A stretch of DNA of 64,000 nt from Bacteroidia bacterium (GTDB taxonomy: Bacteria > Bacteroidota > Bacteroidia > B-17B0 > Aurantibacillaceae), in assembly GCA_026414605.1 (NCBI GenBank), contig JAOAIP010000038.1:124001-188000 (forward strand), in the 5' to 3' direction. The position numbers and the translations under genes are program-made. Below are positions 1-9,690 of the stretch, one piece after another. Every line of letters starts with the position of its first letter. Within the stretch, counting starts at the first letter, position 1. Below the pieces are notes generated by a model. It saw only the letters and a list, made by a program, of their open reading frames with translations, had not been told where the DNA came from and searched no databases.

Positions 1-1667
1 TTCAGGGTTTGACAGATCGTTATGTATCACTGCTGGAGAAAATAGTTCCCAAAAGATGGCTGACGATATTGTTTTTGTTAATCTTTATTGCGGGTATTGT
101 TTTAGTAAATTATAAAATGCCGTCGGGTTTTATTCCCGGAGAAGATCAGGGAATCATTTATGTAATTATTCAGACACCTCCAGGTTCTACACTGGAAAGA
201 ACCAATCAAATATCAAGAAGATTACAGGATATCATATCCAAAATACCTGAAGTTCAATCTGTGGCTTCGTATGCAGGATGGGAAGTACTCACCGACGGAC
301 GCGGTTCCAATGCGGGAACATGTATGATTAACCTCAAGCCATGGGAAGAAAGAAGCAAAACTGTTAAGGAGATTATTGAAGAACTGAAAGAAAAAGTAAA
401 GGACTTTCCGGGTGCCACGATTGAATTCTTTGAACCGCCTTCTGTTCCGGGATACGGAAACGCCGGTGGATTTTCCCTGCAATTACTGGACAAAACCAAT
501 ACCGGTGATTACAAAGCATTGGAAAAAGTAACCAATGATTTTCTTGAAGAATTGAAAAAGAGAAAAGAAATCACCGGATTATTCACTTTTTACAGTGCCA
601 ACTATCCTCAATATGAAATTATCATTGACAACAATGTTGCCATGCAAAAAGGCGTAACCATCAATGATATCATGAATACGTTATCTATTTACATCGGAAG
701 TACTTACGAATTGGGATTCATTAAATATCAATGGTATTTTAAAGTGTTTGTACAAGCGCATCCCAAATACAGAAGCATTCCAACCGACCTCAACGATATT
801 TATATTAAAAACAAATACGATAAAATGGTTCCGCTTTCTTCATTGGTAAAAATCAGAAAGTATCAGGATGCCAATGAAATCAACAGATACAATTTGTATC
901 CGACCGCATCCATTCGCGGAGAACCGGCAAGAGGATACAGCAGCGGTGAAGTGATAGATATTATCAAAGAACTGGCCGCACAAAAGTTACCAAGAGGATA
1001 CAGCATTGACTGGTCTTTCTTATCAAAAGATGAAGCAGAAAGAGGGAACGAAGCATTGTTCATTTTTATCATTGTGGTGATATTTGTATATCTCGTATTG
1101 GCTGCACAATACGAAAGTTTTATTCTTCCGTTTTCAGTAATAGTTTCTTTGTTGCCCGGTATTATGGGGGCATTATTTGCGGTTCGTGCCATGGGATTGG
1201 AAAACGATATTTATACACAGGTCTCTCTCATCATGCTCATTGGTTTATTAGGTAAAAATGCTATTTTGATTGTAGAGTTTGCCAATCAGAAGCACCATCT
1301 TGAAAAAATGAGTGTTTTGCAGGCAGCGTTAGAAGGGGCTCGTTTGCGTTTTCGTCCGATTGTGATGACTTCTTTTGCCTTCATAGCAGGGTTGATTCCG
1401 TTGGCACTGGCCCATGGTGCGGGGGCTGTGGGTAATAAAACCATCGGTTGGGCTTCCTTGGGCGGAATGTTGTTTGGTACCGTGCTGGGTGTAATTGTGA
1501 ATCCCGGTTTATATTACATTTTCGGAAAAATGGCAGAAGGAAAACAACTCATCAAAAGAGAAGAAGAAACGGCCTTATCTGAAGCATTTGCCCATTCCGT
1601 GGATACCTTTCCTGTTGATGAAGATGAAGATGAAAATGAAGATAAAGATTCCAATAATAAAAATTAA
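1..1667 (+). CDS. RND (HAE1/AcrB-type) efflux pump inner-membrane transporter, 3' part
   Basis: This is the C-terminal half (about 550 of a usual 1000-1050 residues) of a proton-driven RND multidrug exporter of the inner membrane. The reading frame is open to the left edge, so the TTG at position 9 is not the start. Visible are the second periplasmic porter/docking section, beginning near GFIPGEDQG and PPGSTLERT, and the last membrane bundle with LAAQYESF and GLLGKNAILIVEFAN, both typical of AcrB-type pumps. The tail is unusually acidic (DEDEDENED). The outer-membrane partner starts 5 bp downstream, so the two are probably co-transcribed. Substrate is unknown. Base composition is richer in G+C than most later genes. 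Confidence 0.95.
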   Translation, partial: QGLTDRYVSLLEKIVPKRWLTILFLLIFIAGIVLVNYKMPSGFIPGEDQGIIYVIIQTPPGSTLERTNQISRRLQDIISKIPEVQSVASYAGWEVLTDGRGSNAGTCMINLKPWEERSKTVKEIIEELKEKVKDFPGATIEFFEPPSVPGYGNAGGFSLQLLDKTNTGDYKALEKVTNDFLEELKKRKEITGLFTFYSANYPQYEIIIDNNVAMQKGVTINDIMNTLSIYIGSTYELGFIKYQWYFKVFVQAHPKYRSIPTDLNDIYIKNKYDKMVPLSSLVKIRKYQDANEINRYNLYPTASIRGEPARGYSSGEVIDIIKELAAQKLPRGYSIDWSFLSKDEAERGNEALFIFIIVVIFVYLVLAAQYESFILPFSVIVSLLPGIMGALFAVRAMGLENDIYTQVSLIMLIGLLGKNAILIVEFANQKHHLEKMSVLQAALEGARLRFRPIVMTSFAFIAGLIPLALAHGAGAVGNKTIGWASLGGMLFGTVLGVIVNPGLYYIFGKMAEGKQLIKREEETALSEAFAHSVDTFPVDEDEDENEDKDSNNKN

Positions 1668-1672
1668 AGTGT

Positions 1673-3106
1673 ATGAAAAAATTGGCAAGGATTTTATTGA
1701 TAATAATTTTGTTTCAGCAATGTGCTGTCCCGCCTTACACACAAAAATCTGAAAACAGACAAACACCTGATAAATTTTCTGTTTCTAAATCCACAAATAG
1801 CAATGACACAACAAATTCCGCTATTTTGCCGTGGAAAAATTTCTTTAACGATACTAACCTCATTCAACTGATAGATATTGCTTTACAAAACAACAGAGAA
1901 CTACAAATCGTAATACAGGAAATCAATATTGCCAAGAACAATGTTCGTCTCAAAAAAGCACAGTATCTGCCTTTTATAGGATTGGTTGCTGGCGCCGGCC
2001 TGGACAAGCCCGCCCGCTATACTTTTAATGGTGCCGTGGAAGAAAATGTTTTATTTACGGAAGATAAAAAATTCCCGGATCCTTTTTCGGATTTACTTTT
2101 AGGGGCAAGATTTTCCTGGGAAATAGACATCTGGAAAAAACTTCGTAACAGCAAAAAAGCAGCCGTGTATAAATACCTTTCTACCACAGAAGGCAAAAAC
2201 TTTATGACAAGCCGCCTGGTAGCCGAAGTGGCTACTCTTTATTACGAACTGCTTGCATTGGATAATTTGCTGGAAATCACTCAAAACAACATCACTATTC
2301 TTAAAGATGCACTGGAAATTGTAAAACAAGAAAAACAATATGCCAAAACAACGGAATTAGCCGTAAAGCGTTTTGAAGCCGAAGTATTGAAAAACCAAAG
2401 CAAAATATATTATATCCAACAAGAAATTACTCAAACAGAAAATCAATTAAACTTTTTATTAGGACGTTTTCCGCAACCGATACAAAGAAATTCCAAAAAA
2501 TTTATTGACACAGAACCGCCTGTTGTTCAAACGGGTGTTCCCTCGCAGTTGTTACGAAATCGTCCGGATATTCGCATGGCAGAAATGGAACTGATGGCAA
2601 CACGGTTAGAAGTAAAATCCGCAAAGGCAGAATTATATCCCTCGCTTGGAATCAATGGCATTGCAGGATTTCAGGGATTTAGTCCGGAATACCTTTTTAA
2701 AACACCGTCATCTATTATTTGGGGCATTGTGGGAGAATTTATTCAACCTTTGGTAAACAGAAATGCGTTGAAAGCCAATTATTTTTCTGCCATTGCTCAA
2801 CAAAACAAAGCAGCGTATGAGTTTGAACAAAAAGTGCTGAATGCGTATGCAGAAACATCCAATCAGTTGGCATATATGGAAAATCTGCGGCAAGCATTGA
2901 ATTTGAAAAAACAGCAGGTGGAAACCTTAAACCAGAGTATCGATGTGTCTGTAAACCTTTTCAAAAATGCCAGAGCGGACTATATGGAAGTATTACTTAC
3001 ACAACGCGATGCCCTGGAAGCCAAATTCGAACTTGTTGAAACCAAAAAACAACAAATGATTACTACTATCAATTTATACCGTTCACTTGGCGGTGGGTGG
3101 AAATAA
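1673..3106 (+). CDS. Outer-membrane efflux lipoprotein, NodT/OprM family
   Basis: This is the trimeric outer-membrane channel of a tripartite RND efflux system, paired with the transporter just upstream. The 477-residue protein has a short lipoprotein signal with a lipobox ending in Cys17 (LFQQC), then the two tandem OEP (TolC-like) repeats, about residues 50-265 and 285-475. Family signatures seen are the RPDIRMAEMEL segment between the repeats and SLGGGW at the extreme C-terminus. Length fits the family. The gene begins 5 bp after the transporter stop. It shares that gene's elevated G+C, with one stretch near 1990-2010 almost entirely G/C, which suggests the pair was acquired together. Confidence 0.95.
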   Translation: MKKLARILLIIILFQQCAVPPYTQKSENRQTPDKFSVSKSTNSNDTTNSAILPWKNFFNDTNLIQLIDIALQNNRELQIVIQEINIAKNNVRLKKAQYLPFIGLVAGAGLDKPARYTFNGAVEENVLFTEDKKFPDPFSDLLLGARFSWEIDIWKKLRNSKKAAVYKYLSTTEGKNFMTSRLVAEVATLYYELLALDNLLEITQNNITILKDALEIVKQEKQYAKTTELAVKRFEAEVLKNQSKIYYIQQEITQTENQLNFLLGRFPQPIQRNSKKFIDTEPPVVQTGVPSQLLRNRPDIRMAEMELMATRLEVKSAKAELYPSLGINGIAGFQGFSPEYLFKTPSSIIWGIVGEFIQPLVNRNALKANYFSAIAQQNKAAYEFEQKVLNAYAETSNQLAYMENLRQALNLKKQQVETLNQSIDVSVNLFKNARADYMEVLLTQRDALEAKFELVETKKQQMITTINLYRSLGGGWK

Positions 3107-3205
3107 GTGTGTAATTTAATTTTTGAAATTGTATATTCAGTTTGATTCTTTAGTTGCTTAAATGCTTTGTAAGATTGATTAAATTTTAATGCTAATTTAT
3201 GCTTG

Positions 3206-4447
3206 TTATTTGGGACTTAAAATCTCTAATTTACTAAATGGTATTTTTATAATATAAGATGTTAGCATCGTTGCTACCATTCCCATAATAATAAGAACAG
3301 AGTAAAGATTTGCATCAATGACACCTTTTTCATAAGCAATAGTTGCGATTACAATTTCCATCAGTCCTCTACCATTGACAGCAATACCAAGCGTTAATGC
3401 TTCCATATTAGTATGACCTGCTATTTTACCCCCAATAAACCCTCCTACTACTTTTGATGCAATGGATACTATAATTACTATTAGTAAAAACCATAAATTA
3501 TTTATTTCGTGCACGTTGATGGCTAATCCAATAATGGCAAAGAAAATAGGTGATAAAAATCCCATACTTATACTATGAATATTTTTTTCAAAAGTGCGAT
3601 AATGTTTTTCTCCTAAAATTTCTTTTCTTAATAATAGTGAACCAAAAAATGTTCCGACTACCATATGTAAACCCACTAATTCAGATAAACTTGAGAATAT
3701 CAATATAAACAACAAAATAAATGAAAAAGCACTTTCTTTGCTCTTAAACAACCCAAGATATTTATCAACGATTGTTTCAATATTACTTATATGAAATTGA
3801 TTCATTATCCAATTAATCAATCTGTAAGCAAAAATCACAATGATAAAAAACACTACAACCTTTAATACTATTTTTCCAATTAGAAAAATCACATCTAACA
3901 AAGATACTTCTTGGCTATTTGTCAAATTTACTAAAACACCTAAAATCATCAATGCTAAAATATCATTCATTGCACCTACAGAAACAATTTTTCTTCCTAT
4001 ATCTGTATTTAGTTTACCAATATCCATCAATAACCGAATGCTTACAGGAAGAGCCGTGATAGCAATACACAATCCTAAAAATAGTGATGAAAATAGAGAA
4101 AGTGAAAAAGCATAACCAATCAAAATACCCGAAGTAATCGGTATAAAAAAACCCATTAAAGATATCCATATATTTTTTCCTTTAATAGCATCTTTCATTT
4201 CTTCAATATTGATTTCTAATCCTGCTAAGATTACAAGAAAAAACACTGCAATATCTGCAATGACTTTTAATTGACTATCTATACTTATCCATCCTAAAAC
4301 ACTGGATCCCAAGAGAATACCTGCCAACAACTCACCAATCATGGCGGGCTTTTTCATTTGTTCAAATAATTCTCCTAAAAAACGAGATAAAATAAACAAC
4401 AAAAGTAATTTTACAAACAAGTGATGAGATAATAATTCGTTAATCAT
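3206..4447 (-). CDS. Cation:proton antiporter, CPA2/Kef-type membrane domain
   Basis: The 413-residue protein is almost wholly hydrophobic, with about 11-13 membrane segments, and matches the sodium/proton exchanger fold of the monovalent cation:proton antiporter-2 family. Signatures include the N-terminal MIGELLAGILLGSSVLG, a central VGAMNDILALMILGVLV and the late NGRGLMEIVIATIAYEKG. It ends after the membrane domain and lacks the RCK/TrkA-N regulatory domain of KefB/KefC, so regulation by NADH or glutathione conjugates is not expected. It converges with the efflux operon and is divergent from the ornithine aminotransferase gene. The transported ion, Na+ or K+, cannot be told from sequence. 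Confidence 0.9.
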   Translation of the reverse strand: MINELLSHHLFVKLLLLFILSRFLGELFEQMKKPAMIGELLAGILLGSSVLGWISIDSQLKVIADIAVFFLVILAGLEINIEEMKDAIKGKNIWISLMGFFIPITSGILIGYAFSLSLFSSLFLGLCIAITALPVSIRLLMDIGKLNTDIGRKIVSVGAMNDILALMILGVLVNLTNSQEVSLLDVIFLIGKIVLKVVVFFIIVIFAYRLINWIMNQFHISNIETIVDKYLGLFKSKESAFSFILLFILIFSSLSELVGLHMVVGTFFGSLLLRKEILGEKHYRTFEKNIHSISMGFLSPIFFAIIGLAINVHEINNLWFLLIVIIVSIASKVVGGFIGGKIAGHTNMEALTLGIAVNGRGLMEIVIATIAYEKGVIDANLYSVLIIMGMVATMLTSYIIKIPFSKLEILSPK

Positions 4448-4531
4448 AATGCGTGTAAATTTACGGTATTTATTAGTTATCTTTGTAAATAAATTATTAA
4501 ATAATCATAATTAAAAGCCCCCTAAATTTCC

Positions 4532-4539
4532 TATATTTG
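4532..4539 (+). promoter_or_regulatory. Bacteroidota -7 box upstream of ornithine aminotransferase
   Basis: TATATTTG matches the Bacteroidota consensus TAnnTTTG exactly and lies 17 bp before the ATG at 4557. No clear TTTG -33 element is visible at the usual spacing, so the assignment rests on the -7 box and position. Confidence 0.55.
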
Positions 4540-4556
4540 CACAAAATTTTGAACCT

Positions 4557-5792
4557 ATGCTTATGACAACAAAATTAGATAGTTCGTATTTTATTGATTT
4601 AGAAGAAAAATACGGTGCTCACAATTATCATCCATTGCCTGTGGTATTAGCCAAAGCAAAAGATGTTTATGTATGGGATGTAGAAGGTAAAAAATACCTT
4701 GATTTTTTATCTGCTTATAGTGCTGTCAATCAAGGACATTGCCATCCTGAAATTATACAAACTTTAATAGAACAAGCCCAAACATTAACGCTTACATCTC
4801 GTGCTTTTTACAACAACGTATTAGGCGAATATGAAAAATTTTTGACAACACTATTAGGTTACGACAAATTGTTGCCAATGAATACAGGCGCTGAAGCCGT
4901 AGAGACCGCCATTAAACTTGCCCGAAAATGGGGCTATATGAAAAAAAACATTCCTGAAAATAAAGCCATTATCATTGTATGTGAAGGCAATTTTCACGGA
5001 CGCACCACGACTATTATTTCTTTTAGTTCAGACCCTACTGCCCGAAATGGCTTTGCTCCTTATACACCCGGCTTTTTAAGTATTCCTTACAACAATATCT
5101 CTGCATTAGAAAATATTTTAAAAGAACAACATACTAATATCGCAGGATTTTTAGTAGAACCCATTCAAGGTGAAGCAGGCGTTGTTGTTCCTGATGAAGG
5201 GTATTTAAGATCTGCTTATGAATTGTGTAAAAAATACAATGTACTATTCATTGCAGATGAAATACAAACAGGACTTGGAAGAACTGGAAAATTATTGGCT
5301 TGCGATTATGAAGATATTAAGCCCGATGTATTGATTTTGGGAAAAGCATTAGGTGGCGGTGTAATGCCCGTTTCTGCAGTATTAGCCAGTGATGAAGTGA
5401 TGCTATGCATTCAGCCCGGCGAACATGGTTCTACTTTTGGCGGGAATCCTTTGGCTTGTAAAATTGCAATTACATCTGTAAATGTCATTTTAAATCAACA
5501 CTTGTCTGAAAATGCCTACAAAATGGGAGAAAGGTTTAGAAAAGGATTGCAAGACATTCAGAAAAAAACAAAACGAATCAGCATTGTAAGAGGAAAGGGC
5601 TTGTTAAATGCTATTGTCATTAATGAACAAGAAGGTAAAAAAGCATGGGATATTTGTATGGACTTTGCGAAAAATGGATTATTAGCCAAACCCACCCACG
5701 GAAATATCATTCGCCTTGCCCCACCGCTCACTATTACAGAAAATCAAATTGATGAAGCATTAGATATTATTGAAAAAAGCATTGTTTTTTGA
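4557..5792 (+). CDS. rocD: Ornithine--oxo-acid aminotransferase
   Basis: This PLP enzyme interconverts ornithine and glutamate-5-semialdehyde, linking arginine and proline metabolism in the cytoplasm. The 411 residues cover the whole class-III aminotransferase fold. Visible are [14 protein letters not shown] near the N-terminus, the cofactor region [20 protein letters not shown], the [15 protein letters not shown] segment, and the Schiff-base lysine Lys263 in [18 protein letters not shown]. The [16 protein letters not shown] wording and overall length favour ornithine aminotransferase over acetylornithine or 4-aminobutyrate enzymes. It is a single-gene unit; a second possible ATG lies two codons in at 4563. 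Confidence 0.93.
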   Translation: MLMTTKLDSSYFIDLEEKYGAHNYHPLPVVLAKAKDVYVWDVEGKKYLDFLSAYSAVNQGHCHPEIIQTLIEQAQTLTLTSRAFYNNVLGEYEKFLTTLLGYDKLLPMNTGAEAVETAIKLARKWGYMKKNIPENKAIIIVCEGNFHGRTTTIISFSSDPTARNGFAPYTPGFLSIPYNNISALENILKEQHTNIAGFLVEPIQGEAGVVVPDEGYLRSAYELCKKYNVLFIADEIQTGLGRTGKLLACDYEDIKPDVLILGKALGGGVMPVSAVLASDEVMLCIQPGEHGSTFGGNPLACKIAITSVNVILNQHLSENAYKMGERFRKGLQDIQKKTKRISIVRGKGLLNAIVINEQEGKKAWDICMDFAKNGLLAKPTHGNIIRLAPPLTITENQIDEALDIIEKSIVF

Positions 5793-6385
5793 TTATGATT
5801 AATAACAGTTGGAGTTAGATAACTGGATTTATTATTAGTGTTTAATTTTCAGCGAATAAGATATATTGTTGATTGTGTGGTATTGAATATATTGTCTTAA
5901 AAAATTATCACAAAAATTCATTCTATCCAAACAAAAAATTAATTGTTACTTTCATTTGTAAAAATGGTTACTTTAAAATCCTATTGAAATTACTGGCAAA
6001 TTCTTTTTTTGAGATATTAGTATATCTATAATAAAGAAAAAGTGCCGTAGGCACGATTACCTTTTGTATTGTAAGGATGGACTTCAGTCCGTCCGAAATA
6101 AAATCCAAACCCAACAAAGATCCATCGGATCGGTTCATATTTAATCATCAAAAATGAGTCGTTCCTACGGAACTCATTTTATCTTTTCCTTTTGGTCAAT
6201 GGACTAAAGTCCATTGCTAAAATATCTTTTGTTCCTACGGAACAGAAATTATATAGATAACAAAAACTATTGTTCATCATTTTAAATTCTGTTCAGCCCC
6301 TCAAAAAAGAATTTGCCGATATCACTTTAATAAATCACTCACAAAAATAAATTCCTACATTTGCGGGCTTTATTAAATCTATACT
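5793..6385. repeat. Intergenic spacer with a cluster of six short palindromes
   Basis: No gene is visible in these 593 bp. Between 6042 and 6243 there are six short inverted repeats: GTGCCGTAGGCAC (6042-6054), GGACTTCAGTCC within a longer stem (6075-6094), GATCCATCGGATC (6119-6131), GTTCCTACGGAAC inside a 30-bp near-palindrome (6151-6180), CAATGGACTAAAGTCCATTG (6197-6216) and a second GTTCCTACGGAAC (6231-6243). Each would fold as a tight hairpin with a 3-4 nt loop. Similar but different hairpins recur near 40.3 and 56.9 kb. Such palindrome strings are common in Bacteroidota intergenic DNA; their function is not known from this sequence. Confidence 0.8.
6356..6363 (+). promoter_or_regulatory. 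Bacteroidota -7 box upstream of ychF
   Basis: TACATTTG is an exact TAnnTTTG match 22 bp before the ychF ATG. No convincing -33 TTTG lies at 19-21 bp spacing. Confidence 0.5.
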
Positions 6386-7486
6386 ATGGCATTAAAATGT
6401 GGAATTGTAGGACTTCCAAATGTAGGAAAATCAACCTTGTTCAATTGTTTGAGTAATTCAAAAGCACAAGCAGCCAATTTCCCATTTTGCACCATTGAAC
6501 CTAATGTTGGAAGTATCATTGTTCCTGATGAAAGATTAAACAAAATTGCAGAACTGGTAAAACCTCAAAATATCGTTCCTACTACGGTTGAAATTGTTGA
6601 TATTGCAGGACTTGTAAAAGGAGCCAGCAAAGGAGAAGGATTAGGTAACAAATTTTTATCTAATATCCGTGAATGTGAAGCCATTATCCATGTTATACGC
6701 TGTTTTGATAATCCTAATGTCGTTCATGTAGAAGGCAGTATAAACCCTATTAGAGACAAAGAAATTATTGATATAGAATTACAATTAAAAGATTTAGAAA
6801 CCGTTGAAACACGATTAAAACGAATTGAAAAGCAAGCCAAAACAGGAAATGATAAGGAAGCCCAAAAGACCTATCAACTATTAGAAAAAATCAAACAAAC
6901 CTTAGAAGCAGGAAAATCTGCCCGAGTATTAAATCTTTCTCAAGAAGAAAAAGAGAGAATAAAGGACTTGAATTTATTGACTATTAAACCTGTACTTTAT
7001 GTTTGCAATGTAGACGAAGCATCTGCTAAAACAGGCAATCAATATTCTCAACAAATTGAAAAAGTAGCCACAGAAGAAAACGCAGAAGTGCTCATTATTA
7101 CAGCACAAATGGAAAGTGAAATTGCGGCATTAGAAACCTATGAAGAAAAACAAATGTTTTTATCAGAATTAGGACTGGATGAACCTGGAGTTAGCAAACT
7201 TATTAAAAAGGCATATAAGTTATTGAATTTGCAAACCTATTTTACAGCAGGTGTAAAAGAAGTTCGTGCATGGACAATAGAAAAAGGATGGACAGCACCA
7301 CAGGCAGCAGGAGTTATTCACAGTGATTTTGAAAAGGGCTTTATCAAAGCAGAGGTTATTTCTTATGATGATTTTATTAAATATGGTTCAGAAGCAGCGT
7401 GCAGAGAAGCAGGTAAATTAAGAATAGAAGGCAAAGAATACATTGTTCAAGATGGAGATATTATGCACTTTAGATTTAATGTTTAA
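6386..7486 (+). CDS. ychF: Redox-regulated ribosome-binding ATPase YchF (Obg family)
   Basis: YchF is a universally conserved Obg-like P-loop protein that prefers ATP and binds ribosomes. All of the usual 360-370 residues are present. The Walker A/G1 loop is GLPNVGKS (residues 9-16), followed by the G3 segment [19 protein letters not shown] from residue 72, a helical insert near residues 130-200, NVDE in place of a guanine-specificity NKxD (explaining ATP preference), and a C-terminal TGS domain from about residue 280 ending in [12 protein letters not shown]. It is monocistronic, with a promoter box upstream and a bidirectional terminator downstream. Confidence 0.97.
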   Translation: MALKCGIVGLPNVGKSTLFNCLSNSKAQAANFPFCTIEPNVGSIIVPDERLNKIAELVKPQNIVPTTVEIVDIAGLVKGASKGEGLGNKFLSNIRECEAIIHVIRCFDNPNVVHVEGSINPIRDKEIIDIELQLKDLETVETRLKRIEKQAKTGNDKEAQKTYQLLEKIKQTLEAGKSARVLNLSQEEKERIKDLNLLTIKPVLYVCNVDEASAKTGNQYSQQIEKVATEENAEVLIITAQMESEIAALETYEEKQMFLSELGLDEPGVSKLIKKAYKLLNLQTYFTAGVKEVRAWTIEKGWTAPQAAGVIHSDFEKGFIKAEVISYDDFIKYGSEAACREAGKLRIEGKEYIVQDGDIMHFRFNV

Positions 7487-7606
7487 ATAAAATGCATAAT
7501 AATTTGTTTTACAAACTAAATAAAAAATAGTGTAATTTATTGGATGTAGATAGAATGTTTTATAGATTGATTATTTATTGGATGAGTAAATAATAAAGTT
7601 TAAAAA

Positions 7607-7634
7607 TCAAAAAGCCCCACAAGGGGGCTTTTTT
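7607..7634. terminator. Bidirectional intrinsic terminator
   Basis: The 7-bp stem AAGCCCC/GGGGCTT with a short loop is preceded by an A run and followed by T6. It lies between ychF (+) and the convergent small lipoprotein gene (-) and can serve both. Confidence 0.85.
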
Positions 7635-7655
7635 GATGTAATGACAACTTAATTA

Positions 7656-7844
7656 TTAATGTTGTCCTTCTGCATGATGAGCAGTGTCAGCAGGAGCAGA
7701 TTGTTGAGCAGAACTGTCAGCAGGTGCTGTAGTTTGTTCTGTAGTAGTTTGCTCAGTAGTAGTTTCTTCTTGTTTTTCAGCATTGCTGCATGCATAGAAT
7801 GCTGTCATTCCGCTGATGGCTAATAAAGCGATTACTTTTTTCAT
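7656..7844 (-). CDS. Small Thr/Glu/Ala-rich lipoprotein
   Basis: This 62-residue protein has a textbook lipoprotein signal: a basic MKK, a hydrophobic core and a lipobox AFYAC with Cys19 as the acylation site. The mature 44 residues are low-complexity, with repeated TTTEQ units, Ala/Pro/Ser stretches and a histidine-rich end (HHAEGQH). No catalytic domain is visible. It is likely a short membrane-anchored envelope protein of unknown role; the His-rich tail could bind metal, but that is speculation. The following terminator at 7607-7634 supports a real transcription unit. Confidence 0.8.
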   Translation of the reverse strand: MKKVIALLAISGMTAFYACSNAEKQEETTTEQTTTEQTTAPADSSAQQSAPADTAHHAEGQH

Positions 7845-7956
7845 ACTTTTTTGTTTTTATTATTGTTGTTCATTAATTCTTAAACATCTTAAAAAGTAAC
7901 CTTTGTTTTTAAATATTTCCTTTAAAATATTGAATTTCATTAATTTAAAATTAAAA

Positions 7957-7987
7957 AAGGCTTTTGAATTTCAAAAGCCCTTTTAAT
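7957..7987 (-). terminator. Intrinsic terminator after the T9SS cargo gene
   Basis: A 9-bp stem GGCTTTTGA/TCAAAAGCC with a 3-nt loop is followed on the minus strand by T6. It sits about 20 bp after the stop codon at 8009. Confidence 0.8.
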
Positions 7988-8008
7988 AATCACACTGTGT
8001 ATTAATCA

Positions 8009-9148
8009 CTATTTCCTTTTAATGAGTAGTTTATCAAAATGATTATTATTATTTATATCTATTGATTGGGTAAAATAAATTCCTTCTGGTAAATTTGTAA
8101 TATCTACCACCTCTGTATTTTCTGAAATTTCAATGCTTTTCACAATCTGTCCAAGTGCATTAATAAGTTTAAAACTTTTAATAGAGTTTAAATATAATTT
8201 ATCATTAGCAGGATTAGGATAAATAAAAGATGTAATAGTTTTAGGCGTAGATTCTATATTAGTAGTTCCTATAATTTGATAACTTACATAGAATGTTTGA
8301 TTATTATAATTGGCAGGAAGTGTTACTTTACAAGTATAAATGCTATTAGGTGAAGGAGACGCAATCATAATAGTGGGCGTGGTGGCTCCTGTATTCCATA
8401 AGTAAGTAGCTCCTTCTTCACTCTTGGCATTTAATACTAAATTAGATGTTGCTGGTACATTTAATACTCCATCACAATCTATATCTATATAACTATAAGC
8501 ATAATGTCCACCATAATAGCAATCAGCATTTACAGCGAATAATGTTACAACTTGTCCAGCATAAGAACTTAAATTTACACCTCTTATTGTCCAAGGTTTG
8601 AAGTATAACCCATATCCACAAGCAGAAGTGTCAAATCCTAAAGTACTAAAGGTTCCTGTTTGATACTTATAAAAAGACCCAGGAATTGTATCTCCATTAG
8701 CATTTAAAATTCCTATTACAAAATAAGGATTATCTGTGGGGCTATGTCCTGGGGCTTGAAGATAAGTTGAATAAGCAAATAAAAAATTTGTATCATTTAC
8801 AGAAGGAACAAAAGAATAAGTAATCATCTCAACACCCATACCTGCTACATTATACTCTCCTATTCGTGCAGAATACTGGCCAAAGCCATTAGCAGGTAAG
8901 GGTTGATACACTGTAGGATTGCTAACAGAATTGCTGCATATAATTGTGCCCGTAGCAACTCCTTCTATACTGAACCTCGGCGAAGAAATGGTTGTACCTG
9001 TAATTGTTATTGAGTAATTGCCTGCATTTGTTCCTGTGGCACCTTGCCATCCCGCAAAACTATTACTTTCAAAGCCATCATTACAGGTTTGAGCAATTGA
9101 ATAACTTAAACCTGATACAAACCCTAAAAATAATACTTGTGTTTTCAT
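8009..9148 (-). CDS. Secreted T9SS type A sorting-domain protein
   Basis: This is a 379-residue exported protein with a Sec signal (about residues 1-20, ending SIAQ) and a C-terminal type IX sorting domain. The last 75 residues carry IYPNPANDKLYL, ALGQIVKS, NLPEGIYF and a basic KLLIKRK end, the usual type A pattern that directs export and surface attachment. The middle is beta-rich, with a two-cysteine TCNDGFE start, aromatic/glycine segments and a PKD/Ig-like stretch near residues 220-290. No catalytic motif was recognised. It may be a surface carbohydrate-binding or adhesion protein. The strand and terminator indicate a single-gene unit. Confidence 0.85.
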   Translation of the reverse strand: MKTQVLFLGFVSGLSYSIAQTCNDGFESNSFAGWQGATGTNAGNYSITITGTTISSPRFSIEGVATGTIICSNSVSNPTVYQPLPANGFGQYSARIGEYNVAGMGVEMITYSFVPSVNDTNFLFAYSTYLQAPGHSPTDNPYFVIGILNANGDTIPGSFYKYQTGTFSTLGFDTSACGYGLYFKPWTIRGVNLSSYAGQVVTLFAVNADCYYGGHYAYSYIDIDCDGVLNVPATSNLVLNAKSEEGATYLWNTGATTPTIMIASPSPNSIYTCKVTLPANYNNQTFYVSYQIIGTTNIESTPKTITSFIYPNPANDKLYLNSIKSFKLINALGQIVKSIEISENTEVVDITNLPEGIYFTQSIDINNNNHFDKLLIKRK

Positions 9149-9261
9149 AATTGTAAATTTTGAAGCAAAGTTAATAAAAATTATTCAATTTACAAAATGT
9201 CGTTTTTTAGGGGATTTTAAAATCTTTACTATAATTAGAACTTAATACTTGATATTTTTAG

Positions 9262-9269
9262 TAGTTTTG
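9262..9269 (+). promoter_or_regulatory. Bacteroidota -7 box upstream of the MazG-like/radC pair
   Basis: TAGTTTTG matches TAnnTTTG and lies 28 bp before the ATG at 9298. A -33 element at standard spacing is not evident. Confidence 0.45.
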
Positions 9270-9297
9270 AAGCCATTACATTTTTAAATTTTAATTT

Positions 9298-9690
9298 ATG
9301 TCATTCAAAAAATATGTTGATAAAGTTGAAGAGTTTCATAATCATTTTAATATAAAAAACAATCACTCTCCACAATTGTTATCTGAGGAGGAATATACAC
9401 TTCGCTATAATTTATTAAAAGAAGAAAATGAGGAATATTTAAATGCTTGTAAAAATAAAGATACAGTTGAAATAGCCGACGCATTAGGCGATATTCTATA
9501 CATTGTAGCGGGAACTTTATTACAACATGGGCTTCAACATAAAATTGACGAGGTTTTTGAAGAGATTCATAGAAGTAATATGTCAAAATTAGGTGAAGAT
9601 GGTAAGCCCATTTATAGAGAAGATGGCAAAGTACTTAAAGGTCCTAATTACTTTAAACCAGATATTAAAAGAATTTTAAATGGACAATAA
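9298..9690 (+). CDS. MazG-like (phosphoribosyl-ATP pyrophosphohydrolase-fold) nucleotide hydrolase
   Basis: This 130-residue all-alpha NTP pyrophosphatase belongs to the MazG/PRA-PH superfamily, which cleaves nucleoside triphosphates or related nucleotides to monophosphate and pyrophosphate. The Mg2+-binding motifs are visible: KEENEEY (Glu42, Glu43, Glu46) and EIADALGD (Glu58, Asp61, Asp65). A C-terminal GKPIYREDGKVLKGPNYFKPD segment resembles PRA-PH-type proteins in Bacteroidota and phages. The stop overlaps the radC start by 11 bp, implying co-translation. A house-cleaning role is likely, but the substrate is not evident; a histidine-pathway role is unlikely without his genes nearby. Confidence 0.85.
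   Translation: MSFKKYVDKVEEFHNHFNIKNNHSPQLLSEEEYTLRYNLLKEENEEYLNACKNKDTVEIADALGDILYIVAGTLLQHGLQHKIDEVFEEIHRSNMSKLGEDGKPIYREDGKVLKGPNYFKPDIKRILNGQ

Noticed and set aside
9-11. TTG as start of the RND transporter
   Set aside because: The frame is open to the left edge and the protein begins in mid-fold, so the gene continues upstream.
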